This document shows positions 7,362 to 15,928 of a stretch of DNA of 40,254 bases, in pieces (the stretch's first letter is position 1; each line of letters begins with the position of its first letter). Both the position numbers and the translations under genes were made by a program. The notes under the pieces are model-generated. The model saw nothing but the letters and a program-made list of their open reading frames with translations. It searched no databases and was not told the origin of the DNA. Origin of the DNA: RGIG5612 sp045616165 (lineage in GTDB: Bacteria; Bacillota; Clostridia; Lachnospirales; Lachnospiraceae). The stretch spans positions 1-40,254 of the forward strand of contig JAZLGF010000037.1 in assembly GCA_045616165.1 (NCBI GenBank), written 5' to 3'.

Positions 7362-8348
7362 CTATTTATATTCCTGTCTTATATTTACGAGCAATCCTTC
7401 CATAACTGCTTCAACTTTGACATTATTATTTATTTTTGTTTTCGCATCATCTAATGCGTTAATTATTTTATTAATTGATTCATAAGAAAGTTTATCCGCT
7501 TGCTTCTTTATAACGCTTTTATCGTTTTCGTTATAAAGGTCATCGCTTTGGCTCGTTGATTTATATTTTAAAACATCCCTAAACCATGTAAGCATTACGC
7601 TAAGCGCAATCGGCGCGCTAACTTTATCTAATTCTTCTGCACTCTTAAAAATCTCAAAGGCATCAAGATTTTCAATTCTTTTTAAGTTATTGTTTGTCTG
7701 GTCTTTTATGTAGGCATATTCGCTTTCGCTCGTAAGAAGCATCGCCTCCCCTAAATTTCCTTTTGCAAAAGCGGCTGCTTCGTAGGCTTTCATCTGATTT
7801 ACGCCTTGCTTAATTAATTCGTTTGCAACAACACTTTTTTCCAGCGCCTCCATATCTAAGCGAACACATCTGCTTCTTATTGTTTCTAAAAGGCCTTCCG
7901 AATTATCCGTAAGTAAAAAGATTACAACATAACTTGGTGGTTCTTCTATTGTTTTAAGAAGTGCGTTTTGCCCATTTTCATTTAAGTACTGTGCATCTTT
8001 AATAATATAAATTTTATATGACCCATAATATGGCGCCGTATCAACATCATAAATAACCTGCTGCCTTATTTCTCCAATACTAACGAGTTTTTCTTTTTCA
8101 TGTTCCACCCATATAATATCTGGATGATTATGAGTTTGCGCTTTAATACATGCGGGACATGTTCCGCAAGGAGCGTCCTTTTCATTTTCGCATAAAAGTG
8201 CTCTCGAAATATAAGACGCAAAAGTTTTCTTTCCACTTCCAACCGGACCATTAATAATGTACGCATGCGAAAGCTTACCCATCTTCGCTGCGCTTTTTAA
8301 GTAATCTATATTCTTTTTATTTCCAATAAGTTCTTTTATTTGTGACAT
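7362..8348 (-). CDS. holB: DNA polymerase III delta' subunit
   Basis: A clamp-loader AAA+ subunit of the replicative polymerase. GPVGSGKKT (about residues 35-43) is a P-loop. The zinc-binding set C-x8-C-x2-C-x2-C (CENEKDAPCGTCPAC) follows. YIIKDAQYLNENGQNALLKTIEEPP is the Walker B and sensor region, and TIRSRC is the SRC motif. The 328-residue length fits delta' rather than the longer tau/gamma. It starts 13 bases inside the end of the kinase gene, and ricT follows after 12 bases. Confidence 0.93.
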   Translation of the reverse strand: MSQIKELIGNKKNIDYLKSAAKMGKLSHAYIINGPVGSGKKTFASYISRALLCENEKDAPCGTCPACIKAQTHNHPDIIWVEHEKEKLVSIGEIRQQVIYDVDTAPYYGSYKIYIIKDAQYLNENGQNALLKTIEEPPSYVVIFLLTDNSEGLLETIRSRCVRLDMEALEKSVVANELIKQGVNQMKAYEAAAFAKGNLGEAMLLTSESEYAYIKDQTNNNLKRIENLDAFEIFKSAEELDKVSAPIALSVMLTWFRDVLKYKSTSQSDDLYNENDKSVIKKQADKLSYESINKIINALDDAKTKINNNVKVEAVMEGLLVNIRQEYK

Positions 8349-8923
8349 AAAATTTCTTGTTTTATTTCTTCAATGCATTTTTGCATATCAATATTTTCGA
8401 AGCGTTTGTTAATGCCTGCTGCCAAAATATTTTCTTCGCTAAAATCTTTTGCGTCTCCTAAAAATCTTCTACATACTTCTTCGTATCCAGGATTTTTTTG
8501 AGTGCGTTCTCTATTAATTGCTCTTTCTAGACGAAGTCCATCTTCAACTTCAACATAAAGCGGAACAACTTTTTCGCTTCCATAATAATTCCTCATCTTT
8601 ACGTAAGATTCTAAAGTTCCAATATATAGGTAATCATTGTTTGTAAGGTCAACTTTTTCGCTATCTACGCTGTAATAATACCAGTCACCATAAACCGTAT
8701 GATAAACTCTTTGCTCTATTAACTTCCCGGATTTTTCATAACTCTCTAAATCTTCTTTCGTAGTGAAAAAATATTCAACTCCGTTAGTTTCACCATCTCT
8801 AATCGGTCTGGTAGTAAAGCCTACGTAAGGCTTAAGATTTAGTGTTTCATCAGATAAAATCTCACTATATATGCTGTCCTTTCCGGACGCGCTTTTTCCC
8901 ATTAAGAAGAAAATCTTTCCCAT
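8336..8923 (-). CDS. guanylate-kinase-like nucleotide kinase
   Basis: P-loop GKSASGKDS lies at the N-terminus. GFTTRPIRDGETNGVEYFF matches the GMP-binding pattern of guanylate kinases (TTRxxRxGExxGxxYxF), and RERTQKNPGYEEVCRRF fits the lid and base region. It would phosphorylate GMP to GDP or a related substrate. The start is ATG at 8923 with GGAAG upstream; an earlier in-frame start at 8953 would overlap the decarboxylase more. It overlaps holB downstream. In Bacillus the equivalent slot holds thymidylate kinase, so the presence of a Gmk-type protein is notable. A specialised role cannot be excluded. Confidence 0.8.
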   Translation of the reverse strand: MGKIFFLMGKSASGKDSIYSEILSDETLNLKPYVGFTTRPIRDGETNGVEYFFTTKEDLESYEKSGKLIEQRVYHTVYGDWYYYSVDSEKVDLTNNDYLYIGTLESYVKMRNYYGSEKVVPLYVEVEDGLRLERAINRERTQKNPGYEEVCRRFLGDAKDFSEENILAAGINKRFENIDMQKCIEEIKQEILCHK

Positions 8924-10242
8924 ATCATTACTTCCAGTCCTTCTGTTATACACTTAATAATATAGTCTCTTTTTCTAGCAGAATATATTTCGCCCGGCGC
9001 AACTACTGGGCATCCAGGCGGATAAACATATATAAAATCATTATACTCTTTTCCTACTTCAAAGGCATGAAGCAGGGCAATTTTTTCTAAATTATCTTTT
9101 GTCATTGAGCGTCTTGGTTTATATTCTGGCAAGCGCTCTGCTGCTTCTACGGATCTATATAATCTTGAAAATCCTTCTCTCGTATCCATAACAGAGCTCA
9201 TGCCAATTACGTGCTTAAGCCCCGCCATCTCCATTTGAATTTTTCTTTCATGTAACAAATATTCACTAAATGCAACGCCAGTCATTTTTTCACATGTAAA
9301 TACGAGCTTTGATGGGTCCATATCATATATATCCGCTTTTCCAATCACATCTTCTTTTGTTATTAAATGGATATTTTTAAAGCGTGCAAACTTTTCTATA
9401 TATTCTTCAAGTAGTTTTTGGTATGCTTCAAATTCTTTTTTGTGTGCATGGCTCCATCTTATGCAATATTCCGCACTTGCTAAAAGCATGTAAGATGGAG
9501 AGGTTGTTGTAAACGCACTAAGGCATCTTCTTACGGCCATCTCAAGTGCACTATTATTTACAAATACTAGCGCTGTTTGATTAAGCGAAGGCAATGTTTT
9601 ATGAAGGCTTTGCACAACAATATCCGCACCAAGGTAAATAGCTGATGTTGGAAAGCCTTCACAGAAAGGAAGGTGCGCACCATGCGCCTCATCCACTATT
9701 AAATATGCGTCATGTGCATGCACAACATCTGCAATCTTTTTTATGTCTGAGACAAATCCTTCGTATGTCGGCGATGTGATAACTACACTCTTTACTTCTG
9801 GATGTCTATCTAATAACCCTTCAACATCTTTTGCCGAAACGCCACCATAAATATTTTCATAATCTAATAATGTTTTCGGATAAAGATAATATACCTGTTT
9901 CTTATTTAATGAGACCGCATCGAAAACCGACTTATGGCAATTTCTTGCCACAATCGTACTTCCGCTAATCGCTGTTATTGCCGCTAAAACTCCGGCACTG
10001 CTTCCATTAACAGAAAGCAAAACATTCGAACATTTATATATGCTGCATGCTTTTTTCTCAATATCTTTTATAAGACCTTGTGGATCGTGTAGATTATCAA
10101 ATCCTTCTACTTCCGTTATATCAATGTTGTAAGGATTGCTAATTTTAGGTCCCCTAAAATTTCTTTTATGGCCCGGCATACAAAACGGATAAATCCCTGT
10201 TTGTCCATATTCAATTAGTTTTCCATACAATGTTTTGCTCAT
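8902..10242 (-). CDS. Orn/Lys/Arg decarboxylase family PLP enzyme (YaaO-like)
   Basis: A fold-type I PLP enzyme of the short basic-amino-acid decarboxylase group. PFCMPGHKRN is the N-terminal signature, SPTYEGFVSDI and LIVDEAHGAH carry the cofactor Asp/His, and QSLHKTLPSLNQTA holds the Schiff-base lysine. The C-terminal YPPGCPVVAPGE segment is characteristic. The likely product is a polyamine or its precursor; substrate choice among Lys, Arg and Orn cannot be read. I start at ATG 10242; a TTG at 10260 is a weaker in-frame alternative. It overlaps the kinase gene by 22 bases and heads the leftward operon. Confidence 0.88.
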   Translation of the reverse strand: MSKTLYGKLIEYGQTGIYPFCMPGHKRNFRGPKISNPYNIDITEVEGFDNLHDPQGLIKDIEKKACSIYKCSNVLLSVNGSSAGVLAAITAISGSTIVARNCHKSVFDAVSLNKKQVYYLYPKTLLDYENIYGGVSAKDVEGLLDRHPEVKSVVITSPTYEGFVSDIKKIADVVHAHDAYLIVDEAHGAHLPFCEGFPTSAIYLGADIVVQSLHKTLPSLNQTALVFVNNSALEMAVRRCLSAFTTTSPSYMLLASAEYCIRWSHAHKKEFEAYQKLLEEYIEKFARFKNIHLITKEDVIGKADIYDMDPSKLVFTCEKMTGVAFSEYLLHERKIQMEMAGLKHVIGMSSVMDTREGFSRLYRSVEAAERLPEYKPRRSMTKDNLEKIALLHAFEVGKEYNDFIYVYPPGCPVVAPGEIYSARKRDYIIKCITEGLEVMIWERFSS

Positions 10243-10376
10243 TTTAACATAGTACCCCAAGTTAATTTTATTTTATCATGAATGTTTTTTTACAACAAGC
10301 ATTGACAGCGCCTAAAAATCGATTATCATTAAATTAATTCATGTGTAACATTAATTTTGTTCACTTATGAGTCCGA

Positions 10377-10501
10377 GCTCCCGTAGGACACCTCCCATGC
10401 TTCGCAGGTACTCCCCAAAAAAGGGACCCTCCTGCTCGCATGGTGCTCTCCTACTCGCGCTCGGTCCATGGCAAATCATATAGATGCTGTCCTACGGGAG
10501 C
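10377..10501. repeat. fold-back element 1 (14-bp perfect terminal inverted repeats)
   Basis: GCTCCCGTAGGACA at 10377-10390 is exactly complementary to 10488-10501. Inside, CCATGC/GCATGG, GCAGG/CCTGC and CCC/GGG nest around an A6 loop (about 10395-10446). The element fills the gap between the divergent decarboxylase and nnrD genes, ending 28 bases before the nnrD start. The termini resemble those of the 12.96-13.14 kb element (GCTC...GGACA). The rest of 10261-10529 is AT-rich with no gene seen. Confidence 0.8.
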
Positions 10502-10529
10502 GCAAACCATAAATAGATAGGAGGTTTCA

Positions 10530-11426
10530 ATGCTATATACAGATGACACCTACATTCAAAAAACATTATTTAAACGAGAGAAAAATACCCATAAAGGCGA
10601 TTACGGTCGAGTTCTTGTTTTCGCTGGCTCTCCGGGCATGGCCGGAGCCGCTACTTTGACTGGCCATACAGCTGTAAAAAGTGGTGCTGGATTAGTAAGC
10701 TTTTTGCTTCCTGATTTAACAGACCCGATTTATCCTATTTTGCAAGTTAGCTCGCCCGAGTGCACATGTGTAGAATATTCAGAAAATTTTGACCTTTCTG
10801 TTTATGACGTTATCGCCGCCGGCCCAGGACTTGGCGCTTCTGATGACAGGCTATTTATACTAAATACAATTATAGAAAATTATGAGGGTACCCTTGTTTT
10901 AGATGCGGATGCTCTTAACGCTGTTTCAAAATATCCTGCACTTGCGGATTCTTTGGCTGAATCATGCGCAAACGTTATCATAACTCCGCACCCTGGTGAA
11001 GCCGATAGACTTTTAAGACTTGATCCTGATTTAGAGTCTCTTCGCTTATCAAAAGATCGCGCAGCCATTGTTAAAGAACTCGCTAAAATGTTTAACTGCA
11101 CTGCCGTTTTAAAAGGCGCAGGCACTTTAGTTTGTGGCAACACTGCTGCCAGCGTCTTTAGTGATGAAATATATGATGTATTTGAAAATATAACTGGTAA
11201 CCCTGGGATGGCAACCGCAGGTGCGGGCGATGTTCTTTGTGGACTTATCGCTTCTTTGGCTGCTCAAGGGTATGCCCCTTTGGATGCAGCTCGCATAGGT
11301 GTTTATATACATGGTGCGGCCGGCGACAAAGCGGCAAAACTCATAGGCGAAATGGGCCTTGCTGCATCTGACATTTTTGGATTTATTCCATTAATACTTA
11401 ATGATTATTATAAGGAGCTTACATGA
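10530..11426 (+). CDS. nnrD: ADP-dependent NAD(P)H-hydrate dehydratase
   Basis: It repairs damaged hydrated NAD(P)H using ADP. It is a ribokinase-fold YjeF C-terminal-type domain: HKGDYGRVLVFAGSPGMAGA (about residues 21-40), AAGPGLG, LVLDADALNAV, ITPHPGEADRLL, LKGAGTLV and NPGMATAGAGDVLCGLIA, which carries the catalytic Asp. The NnrE epimerase domain often fused at the N-terminus is absent, so that activity must be elsewhere. The AGGAGG ribosome-binding site six bases before ATG is excellent. Its TGA overlaps the lysR ATG. It is transcribed against the replication fork, with fold-back element 1 just upstream. Confidence 0.93.
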   Translation: MLYTDDTYIQKTLFKREKNTHKGDYGRVLVFAGSPGMAGAATLTGHTAVKSGAGLVSFLLPDLTDPIYPILQVSSPECTCVEYSENFDLSVYDVIAAGPGLGASDDRLFILNTIIENYEGTLVLDADALNAVSKYPALADSLAESCANVIITPHPGEADRLLRLDPDLESLRLSKDRAAIVKELAKMFNCTAVLKGAGTLVCGNTAASVFSDEIYDVFENITGNPGMATAGAGDVLCGLIASLAAQGYAPLDAARIGVYIHGAAGDKAAKLIGEMGLAASDIFGFIPLILNDYYKELT

Positions 11427-12307
11427 CACTACTTTCATACCAAGTTTTTAAGACCGTCGTAGAACAAGGCAGTTTTCAAAAAGCTGCTGAAATTCTCGGA
11501 ATAACCCCATCCGCAGTTTCACATGCTATCTCATCAATGGAAAAGGAACTCGGTGCAACTTTGTTTATTAGAAGCAAGCTTGGAAACACGCTTACAAGTT
11601 TTGGCCGAAATCTTCTTCCCTATGTAAACTCGGTTCTTTCTTCAGAGCAAATTCTTATGCAGGCTGTTTCAGAATTCAGCGGAATCCAAACCGGTGTTGT
11701 AAGAATAGGAACCTTCTCTTCAACATGTACTAACTGGATTCCTGATATATTAAAAACTTTCCAGAAAAAATATCCCGACATGAAAATCGAGATTTACGAA
11801 GGAACTTACTCCGATATTACAAATTGGCTTAAAAACGGCATCATTGATTTTGGTTTTCAATCTAAATCTGCTTGTGGTGACTTGCCTTTTGAATCTTTGC
11901 ACAAAGACATGCTTCTTTGTGTTGTTCCAAAAACTTTTAAAAAGAAAGAACCTTTTGATGTTATGACGTTTGACGAAATAAGACATACACCGTTTATCAT
12001 GCTTCAAGAAACTGTTGATGCCGATATTCGTGAATACTTAAAAAATCACCACATAACTTATAGTTCTAACTGCCACATCGAAGACGACCTTTCCGCCCTT
12101 GTTATGGTTGAAAACGGTTTTGGTTTTGCCGTCATGCCACAAATGGTTCTTACCGGTATTCCTTATGCTTTGGACGTTTACCCATTCGAGGAAGAAGGAT
12201 ATCGTATCGTTGGGCTTTCTACTATTGATTATAACGCTATGAGCCCAGCTGCCAAAGCGTTGTACGATCACATAGTAGACATATACAAACAAAAAGAATT
12301 TAAATAA
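11423..12307 (+). CDS. LysR-family transcriptional regulator
   Basis: The N-terminal winged HTH (residues 1-60) is clear: YQVFKTVVEQGSFQKAAEIL, then ITPSAVSHAISSMEKELG as the recognition helix, then LFIRS. The remainder is a LysR substrate-binding domain of normal length (294 residues total) with VRIGTFSS and a C-terminal SPAAKALYDHI helix. ATGA overlap with nnrD implies translational coupling. The target is unknown; the adjacent cupin gene or nnrD itself are candidates, but no T-N11-A box could be assigned confidently. Its stop is immediately followed by the first copy of the 166-bp repeat. Confidence 0.9.
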   Translation: MTLLSYQVFKTVVEQGSFQKAAEILGITPSAVSHAISSMEKELGATLFIRSKLGNTLTSFGRNLLPYVNSVLSSEQILMQAVSEFSGIQTGVVRIGTFSSTCTNWIPDILKTFQKKYPDMKIEIYEGTYSDITNWLKNGIIDFGFQSKSACGDLPFESLHKDMLLCVVPKTFKKKEPFDVMTFDEIRHTPFIMLQETVDADIREYLKNHHITYSSNCHIEDDLSALVMVENGFGFAVMPQMVLTGIPYALDVYPFEEEGYRIVGLSTIDYNAMSPAAKALYDHIVDIYKQKEFK

Positions 12308-12497
12308 TTTAGCTCGCGGACACCCTGGCTTTATTACGTTCGCATCCCGTACGAACTTTTTTCAACCGCTAAAAACGCTCTGAAAAAAGTTGCACGGCTC
12401 TGCTCTCTGTTTAATGGAGCGAGCGGAGCAGTGTGGCTCGTTATCGGCGAGTTGGAACCCGAGCCAGGAACGAACCGACGGGGTGCGAACGTTATTA
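12308..12497. repeat. fold-back element 2 (first copy of the 166-bp direct repeat)
   Basis: Bases 12308-12473 match 12959-13124 with two substitutions and no gaps. Internal pairing includes AACTTTTTTCA with TGAAAAAAGTT and CTGCTC with GAGCAG. The right end differs from the second copy: instead of TGTCCGCGAGC it carries ACGGGGTGCGAACG (from 12478), which pairs with the internal CGTTCGCATCCCGT of this copy (about 17 of 20 bases over 12331-12350/12478-12497). The terminal GCTCGCGGACA (12312-12322) therefore has no partner here. Confidence 0.85.
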
Positions 12498-12525
12498 CTG
12501 ATAATTTTTAAGAGGAGTTTTTTAT

Positions 12526-12963
12526 ATGACTGCTAAAGAATTAATGGATAAATATTCTATGAGTGCACATGTTGAAAACGGTGCATTCGTAGAAAAACAT
12601 TTCAAACATGAAGGGGACGACCGCGCTTCTTCAGGCTCAATTTATTACTATGTTGCTCCGAGTGAAAAAACCGCTTTTCATAGAATTGATTGTGATGAAT
12701 ATTGGTGCTATGTTTGCGGTGCTCCTTTGGACTTATGCTGCATTGAAGAAGACGGCACTATCTCTTATGCCAAACTAGGCATTGAAGAAAGCTGCTCTCC
12801 AATGTTTTATTTTAAGAAAGGCGTAACCTTCGCTTCTAAAAATACAAGTAGCGAAGATGGAACCTTTGTAACATGTATCACCGTCCCTCGATTTTCCTAC
12901 GAAGGATTTGAAATGTTTACAACCGAAGAAATATTGACTAAACACCCAACGTTAGAATTTTAG
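12526..12963 (+). CDS. cupin superfamily protein, DUF985 (Cupin_5)
   Basis: A 145-residue single-domain cupin. GSIYYYVAPSEKTAFHRIDCDEYWCYVCGAPLDL (about residues 37-70) matches the DUF985 pattern of a beta-barrel with a His/Asp/Glu-bearing strand, and the C-terminal half (FKKGVTFAS, CITVPRFSYEGFEMF) completes the barrel. The biochemical role of the family is not established. AGAGGAG gives a good ribosome-binding site. It is bracketed by near-identical direct repeats, and the last base of its TAG is the first base of the downstream terminal repeat. Confidence 0.87.
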   Translation: MTAKELMDKYSMSAHVENGAFVEKHFKHEGDDRASSGSIYYYVAPSEKTAFHRIDCDEYWCYVCGAPLDLCCIEEDGTISYAKLGIEESCSPMFYFKKGVTFASKNTSSEDGTFVTCITVPRFSYEGFEMFTTEEILTKHPTLEF

Positions 12964-13142
12964 CTCGCGGACACCCTGGCTTTATTACGTTCGCATCCCG
13001 TACGAACTTTTTTCAACCGCTAAAAACGCTCTGAAAAAAGTTGCACGGCTCTGCTCACTGTTTAATGGAGCGAGCGGAGCAGTGTAGCTCGTTATCGGCG
13101 AGTTGGAACCCGAGCCAGGAACGAGCTACACTGTCCGCGAGC
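12959..13142. repeat. fold-back element 3 (second, complete copy)
   Basis: GCTCGCGGACA (12963-12973) and TGTCCGCGAGC (13132-13142) are perfect terminal inverted repeats. Inside, AACTTTTTTCA (13005-13015) pairs with 13032-13042, CTGCTC pairs with GAGCAG, and CAGTGTAGCTCGTT (13080-13093) pairs with 13120-13133. Together these would fold into a multi-arm cloverleaf. The element separates the cupin gene from the convergent transporter operon. Confidence 0.85.
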
Positions 13143-13184
13143 ATATAGTAAAGAGCCCGACAAAGGGCGATTTTTCGAGGTAAA

Positions 13185-13216
13185 TAAAAAAGTTCGCATT
13201 AAATGCGAACTTTTTT
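13185..13216. terminator. bidirectional Rho-independent terminator
   Basis: AAAAAAGTTCGCATT pairs with AATGCGAACTTTTTT across a one-base centre, giving A-tract and T-tract on both strands. It ends the leftward transporter operon five bases after the livF stop and can stop rightward transcripts from the cupin gene. Confidence 0.9.
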
Positions 13217-13220
13217 ATTT

Positions 13221-13931
13221 TTATGCGCCGAGATAAGCTTTTTTGATTTCCTCAGAATTTGCAAGTTCTGCACCTGTACCACTATGAGTAATTTCGCCGT
13301 TTGCAAGAACATAAGCTCTATCTGCAATCTTTAATGCCTTTTCAGCATTTTGCTCAACAAGCAAAATTGTGATTCCCTGCTGGTTCATATCAGTGATAAG
13401 GTCAAATACCTGACTAACAAGCAACGGTGAAAGTCCCATCGAAGGCTCGTCAAGCATCAAAAGTTTTGGACGTGCCATTAAAGCTCTGCTCATAGCAAGC
13501 ATCTGTTGCTCGCCACCAGATAAAGTTCCAGCTATCTGCGTACGACGTTTTCCTAAAATAGGAAATTGCTCGAAAACTTTTTCTATATCTTTTTTTATTT
13601 CCTTTTGATCCTTTTGAAGATATGCACCAAGTAAAAGGTTATCATAAACTGTAAGTTCCTGGAAAATTCTTCTTCCTTCTGGAACCTGACTGATACCCAT
13701 TGATACAACTTTATGTGATGGTGCTTTTGTTATATCTTTACCTTCGTATGTAATAGTGCCCGCTTTTGATTGGATAAGACCTATGATTGTTTGCATCGTT
13801 GTAGTCTTACCTGCGCCGTTAGCACCAATAAGTGTAACTATTTCGCCTTCATTAACTTCGAAGGAAATTCCTTTTAATGCTTGGATAACTCCATAAAATA
13901 CCTGAAGGTCTTTAACTTCTAATAATGCCAT
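13221..13931 (-). CDS. livF: branched-chain amino acid ABC transporter, ATP-binding protein LivF
   Basis: One of two ATPases powering the importer. Walker A is GANGAGKTT (about residues 33-41), the ABC signature is LSGGEQQML, Walker B is LLMLDEPSMGL, and the switch His is replaced by a Gln context (LLVEQNAEKAL) as usual for LivF. ISQVPEGRRIFQELTVYDNL is the typical LivF Q-loop to helical region. Its 236 residues are standard. Last gene of the operon, three bases after livG. Confidence 0.93.
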   Translation of the reverse strand: MALLEVKDLQVFYGVIQALKGISFEVNEGEIVTLIGANGAGKTTTMQTIIGLIQSKAGTITYEGKDITKAPSHKVVSMGISQVPEGRRIFQELTVYDNLLLGAYLQKDQKEIKKDIEKVFEQFPILGKRRTQIAGTLSGGEQQMLAMSRALMARPKLLMLDEPSMGLSPLLVSQVFDLITDMNQQGITILLVEQNAEKALKIADRAYVLANGEITHSGTGAELANSEEIKKAYLGA

Positions 13932-13934
13932 AAC

Positions 13935-14705
13935 TCAACCTCCAATATACGCTTTGATAACTTCTGGATTGTTTAAGCAATCCTCCGTTTTACCTTGTGC
14001 CAACACTGTTCCAAAATTTAATACTGTAAGTTCTTCGCAAACACCTGAAACGAATTTCATATCATGCTCAATTAAAAGAACTGTAAGATTAAAATCTTCT
14101 CTTATCTTTTTGATGATACGAACAAGGTCTGCGGTCTCTTGAGGGTTCATGCCTGCTGCCGGCTCATCTAAAAGAATAAGTTTAGGATTTGTTGCGAGTG
14201 CTCTAGCAATCTCAAGTTTTCTTTGCTTTCCATAAGGAAGGTTACATGCTAAATTATTTCTGTCTTCCTCAAGACCAAAAACTCTTAATATTTCTTTTGC
14301 ATGTTCTCTCATTTCTCTTTCGACTTTGAAATGTCTTGGAAGGCGGAACATGCTAGTTAAAAAATTGCATTTGTATTGTGGTTGATTGTGAAGACCAACC
14401 ATAACGTTTCTTATTACACTCATGTTGCTGAACAGACGAATGTTTTGGAATGTTCTTGCGATTCCTTTGTGATTAATCTGTTCTTGCGTCATGCCTTTAA
14501 GTTCTTCGCCATCTAAGAAGAAAGTTCCGGTTGTTGGAAGATAAACGCCAGTAAGCATGTTAAAGACAGTTGTCTTTCCAGCACCATTAGGTCCAACCAT
14601 TCCATAAATTTGACCCTTCTTAATTTTTATATTTGCATCTTGAACTGCTTTTAGTCCACCGAAGGAGATACCGAGATCTTTTGTCTCTAATAAATATTCT
14701 GCCAT
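13935..14705 (-). CDS. livG: branched-chain amino acid ABC transporter, ATP-binding protein LivG
   Basis: The second ATPase of the importer. Walker A is GPNGAGKTT; HKGIARTFQNIRLFSNMSVIRNVMVG is the LivG-type Q-loop segment; the signature is LPYGKQRKLEIARAL; Walker B is LILLDEPAAGMN, and LLIEHDMKFV carries the switch His. The 256-residue length is typical. Its ATG directly follows the livM stop with no spacer, suggesting coupled translation. Confidence 0.93.
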   Translation of the reverse strand: MAEYLLETKDLGISFGGLKAVQDANIKIKKGQIYGMVGPNGAGKTTVFNMLTGVYLPTTGTFFLDGEELKGMTQEQINHKGIARTFQNIRLFSNMSVIRNVMVGLHNQPQYKCNFLTSMFRLPRHFKVEREMREHAKEILRVFGLEEDRNNLACNLPYGKQRKLEIARALATNPKLILLDEPAAGMNPQETADLVRIIKKIREDFNLTVLLIEHDMKFVSGVCEELTVLNFGTVLAQGKTEDCLNNPEVIKAYIGG

Positions 14706-15926
14706 TTATTTGTCCTCCTTCTTCATTTCTTCTAATTCACGTGTTGGGATATAAGCTCTTACATCTTCGCTATCATCTGAAAATCCAACATTTTCACTAA
14801 CAGGTGCACTCGCATATTCTGTTCTTGCATCTGCCGATAAAAGCTCATCCATGTTAATCTTAGTTGGAACTCTATCCCATGCGGCGCCATCATTTCTAAT
14901 TTTGCCAGCATCGACGGGCTTCTTTTTCTTTCGCCATTTTTTCGGATCGATGCTTTCTCTAAAGTTTTTCAAAGCTGGAGCGTTGCTAAAAATAATGATA
15001 AGTATAAGAATTAATGCATAAACAATATTCTTAACCGGTGCAAGCGCTCCTGAAAGCTGTGCCTGTAAGACAATATTTAAATATGTGATAACCGCTGCTG
15101 CAATAAGCGAACCGTTAATTGATCCCATTCCGCCAAGTACAACCATAACCAATATTTCTATTGAGTAGTTATATGAGAAAGTTTCCTGGCGAATAGTACC
15201 AATTGTTTCTCCGTAGAGAACTCCGGCTACTCCTGCAAAGAAAGCAGCTATCATAAATACAAGTAACTTATAAAATGTAACATTAACGCCCATAGCCTTT
15301 GCTGCGATTTCGTTATCACGAATAGCGACAACCGCACGGCCATGTTTACTATTTATAAAATTTTGACAACAGAAAAGTACGATGAGCAAAACTACGAAAG
15401 CAACAATAAACAAAGTATTTGAATCGTAAAGTTTTGTGCTCATTCCCATAGCCCCGCCAAATACACTAAGATTCTTAAATACGCAACGAACAATCTCGCC
15501 AAATGCTAAAGTCGCAATTGCGAGGTAGTCGCCTTTAAGTCTAAGTGCCGGAAGGCCAATAATAAATCCAAAGATTGCTGCGATAATTCCAGCAACAATC
15601 ATCGTGATAATGATAATTAAAATTTCTGGAAGAGCCGTCTGTTCACGCAAAATATTTGCAACGAAGCATCCAAGATATGCGCCAACGCACATAAATCCTG
15701 CATGTCCAAGTGAAAGTTCTCCCAAGAAACCAACAACTAAATTAAGCGAAACAGCCAAGATACAGCTAAATGCTATACGTGGCAAAGTACTCTTATCTGA
15801 ATAACCTAAACCGCCAGTTAAATTTAACACTATCATGACGATTAAGAATGCGATAATTACTGCATAGTTTATGTAATTTTTCCAAGATGCGTTCTGGAAA
15901 ATATTTTTCTTTTTCATATCACTCAT
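14706..15926 (-). CDS. livM: branched-chain amino acid ABC transporter permease LivM
   Basis: A hydrophobic permease with about eight to nine membrane spans and the LivM motif GFLGELSLGHAGFMCVGAYLG (about residues 65-85), followed by GDYLAIATLAFGEI and GGMGSINGSLIAA. The C-terminal about 80 residues are hydrophilic and charged, longer than in many homologues. The start ATG at 15926 is preceded by AAGGTG; a GTG at 15932 overlapping the livH stop is the alternative. Confidence 0.9.
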   Translation of the reverse strand: MSDMKKKNIFQNASWKNYINYAVIIAFLIVMIVLNLTGGLGYSDKSTLPRIAFSCILAVSLNLVVGFLGELSLGHAGFMCVGAYLGCFVANILREQTALPEILIIIITMIVAGIIAAIFGFIIGLPALRLKGDYLAIATLAFGEIVRCVFKNLSVFGGAMGMSTKLYDSNTLFIVAFVVLLIVLFCCQNFINSKHGRAVVAIRDNEIAAKAMGVNVTFYKLLVFMIAAFFAGVAGVLYGETIGTIRQETFSYNYSIEILVMVVLGGMGSINGSLIAAAVITYLNIVLQAQLSGALAPVKNIVYALILILIIIFSNAPALKNFRESIDPKKWRKKKKPVDAGKIRNDGAAWDRVPTKINMDELLSADARTEYASAPVSENVGFSDDSEDVRAYIPTRELEEMKKEDK

Positions 15927-15928
15927 AA

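Noticed and set aside
10243..10260. TTG start at 10260 for the decarboxylase
   Set aside because: No ribosome-binding site is visible; the ATG at 10242 is the more ordinary start.
12308..13142. Insertion sequence flanking the cupin gene
   Set aside because: The repeats have terminal inverted repeats but no transposase, and I could not see a convincing target-site duplication.
13185..13216. The terminator as another member of the fold-back family
   Set aside because: A short symmetrical hairpin with A and T tracts on both sides is a standard bidirectional terminator between convergent genes.
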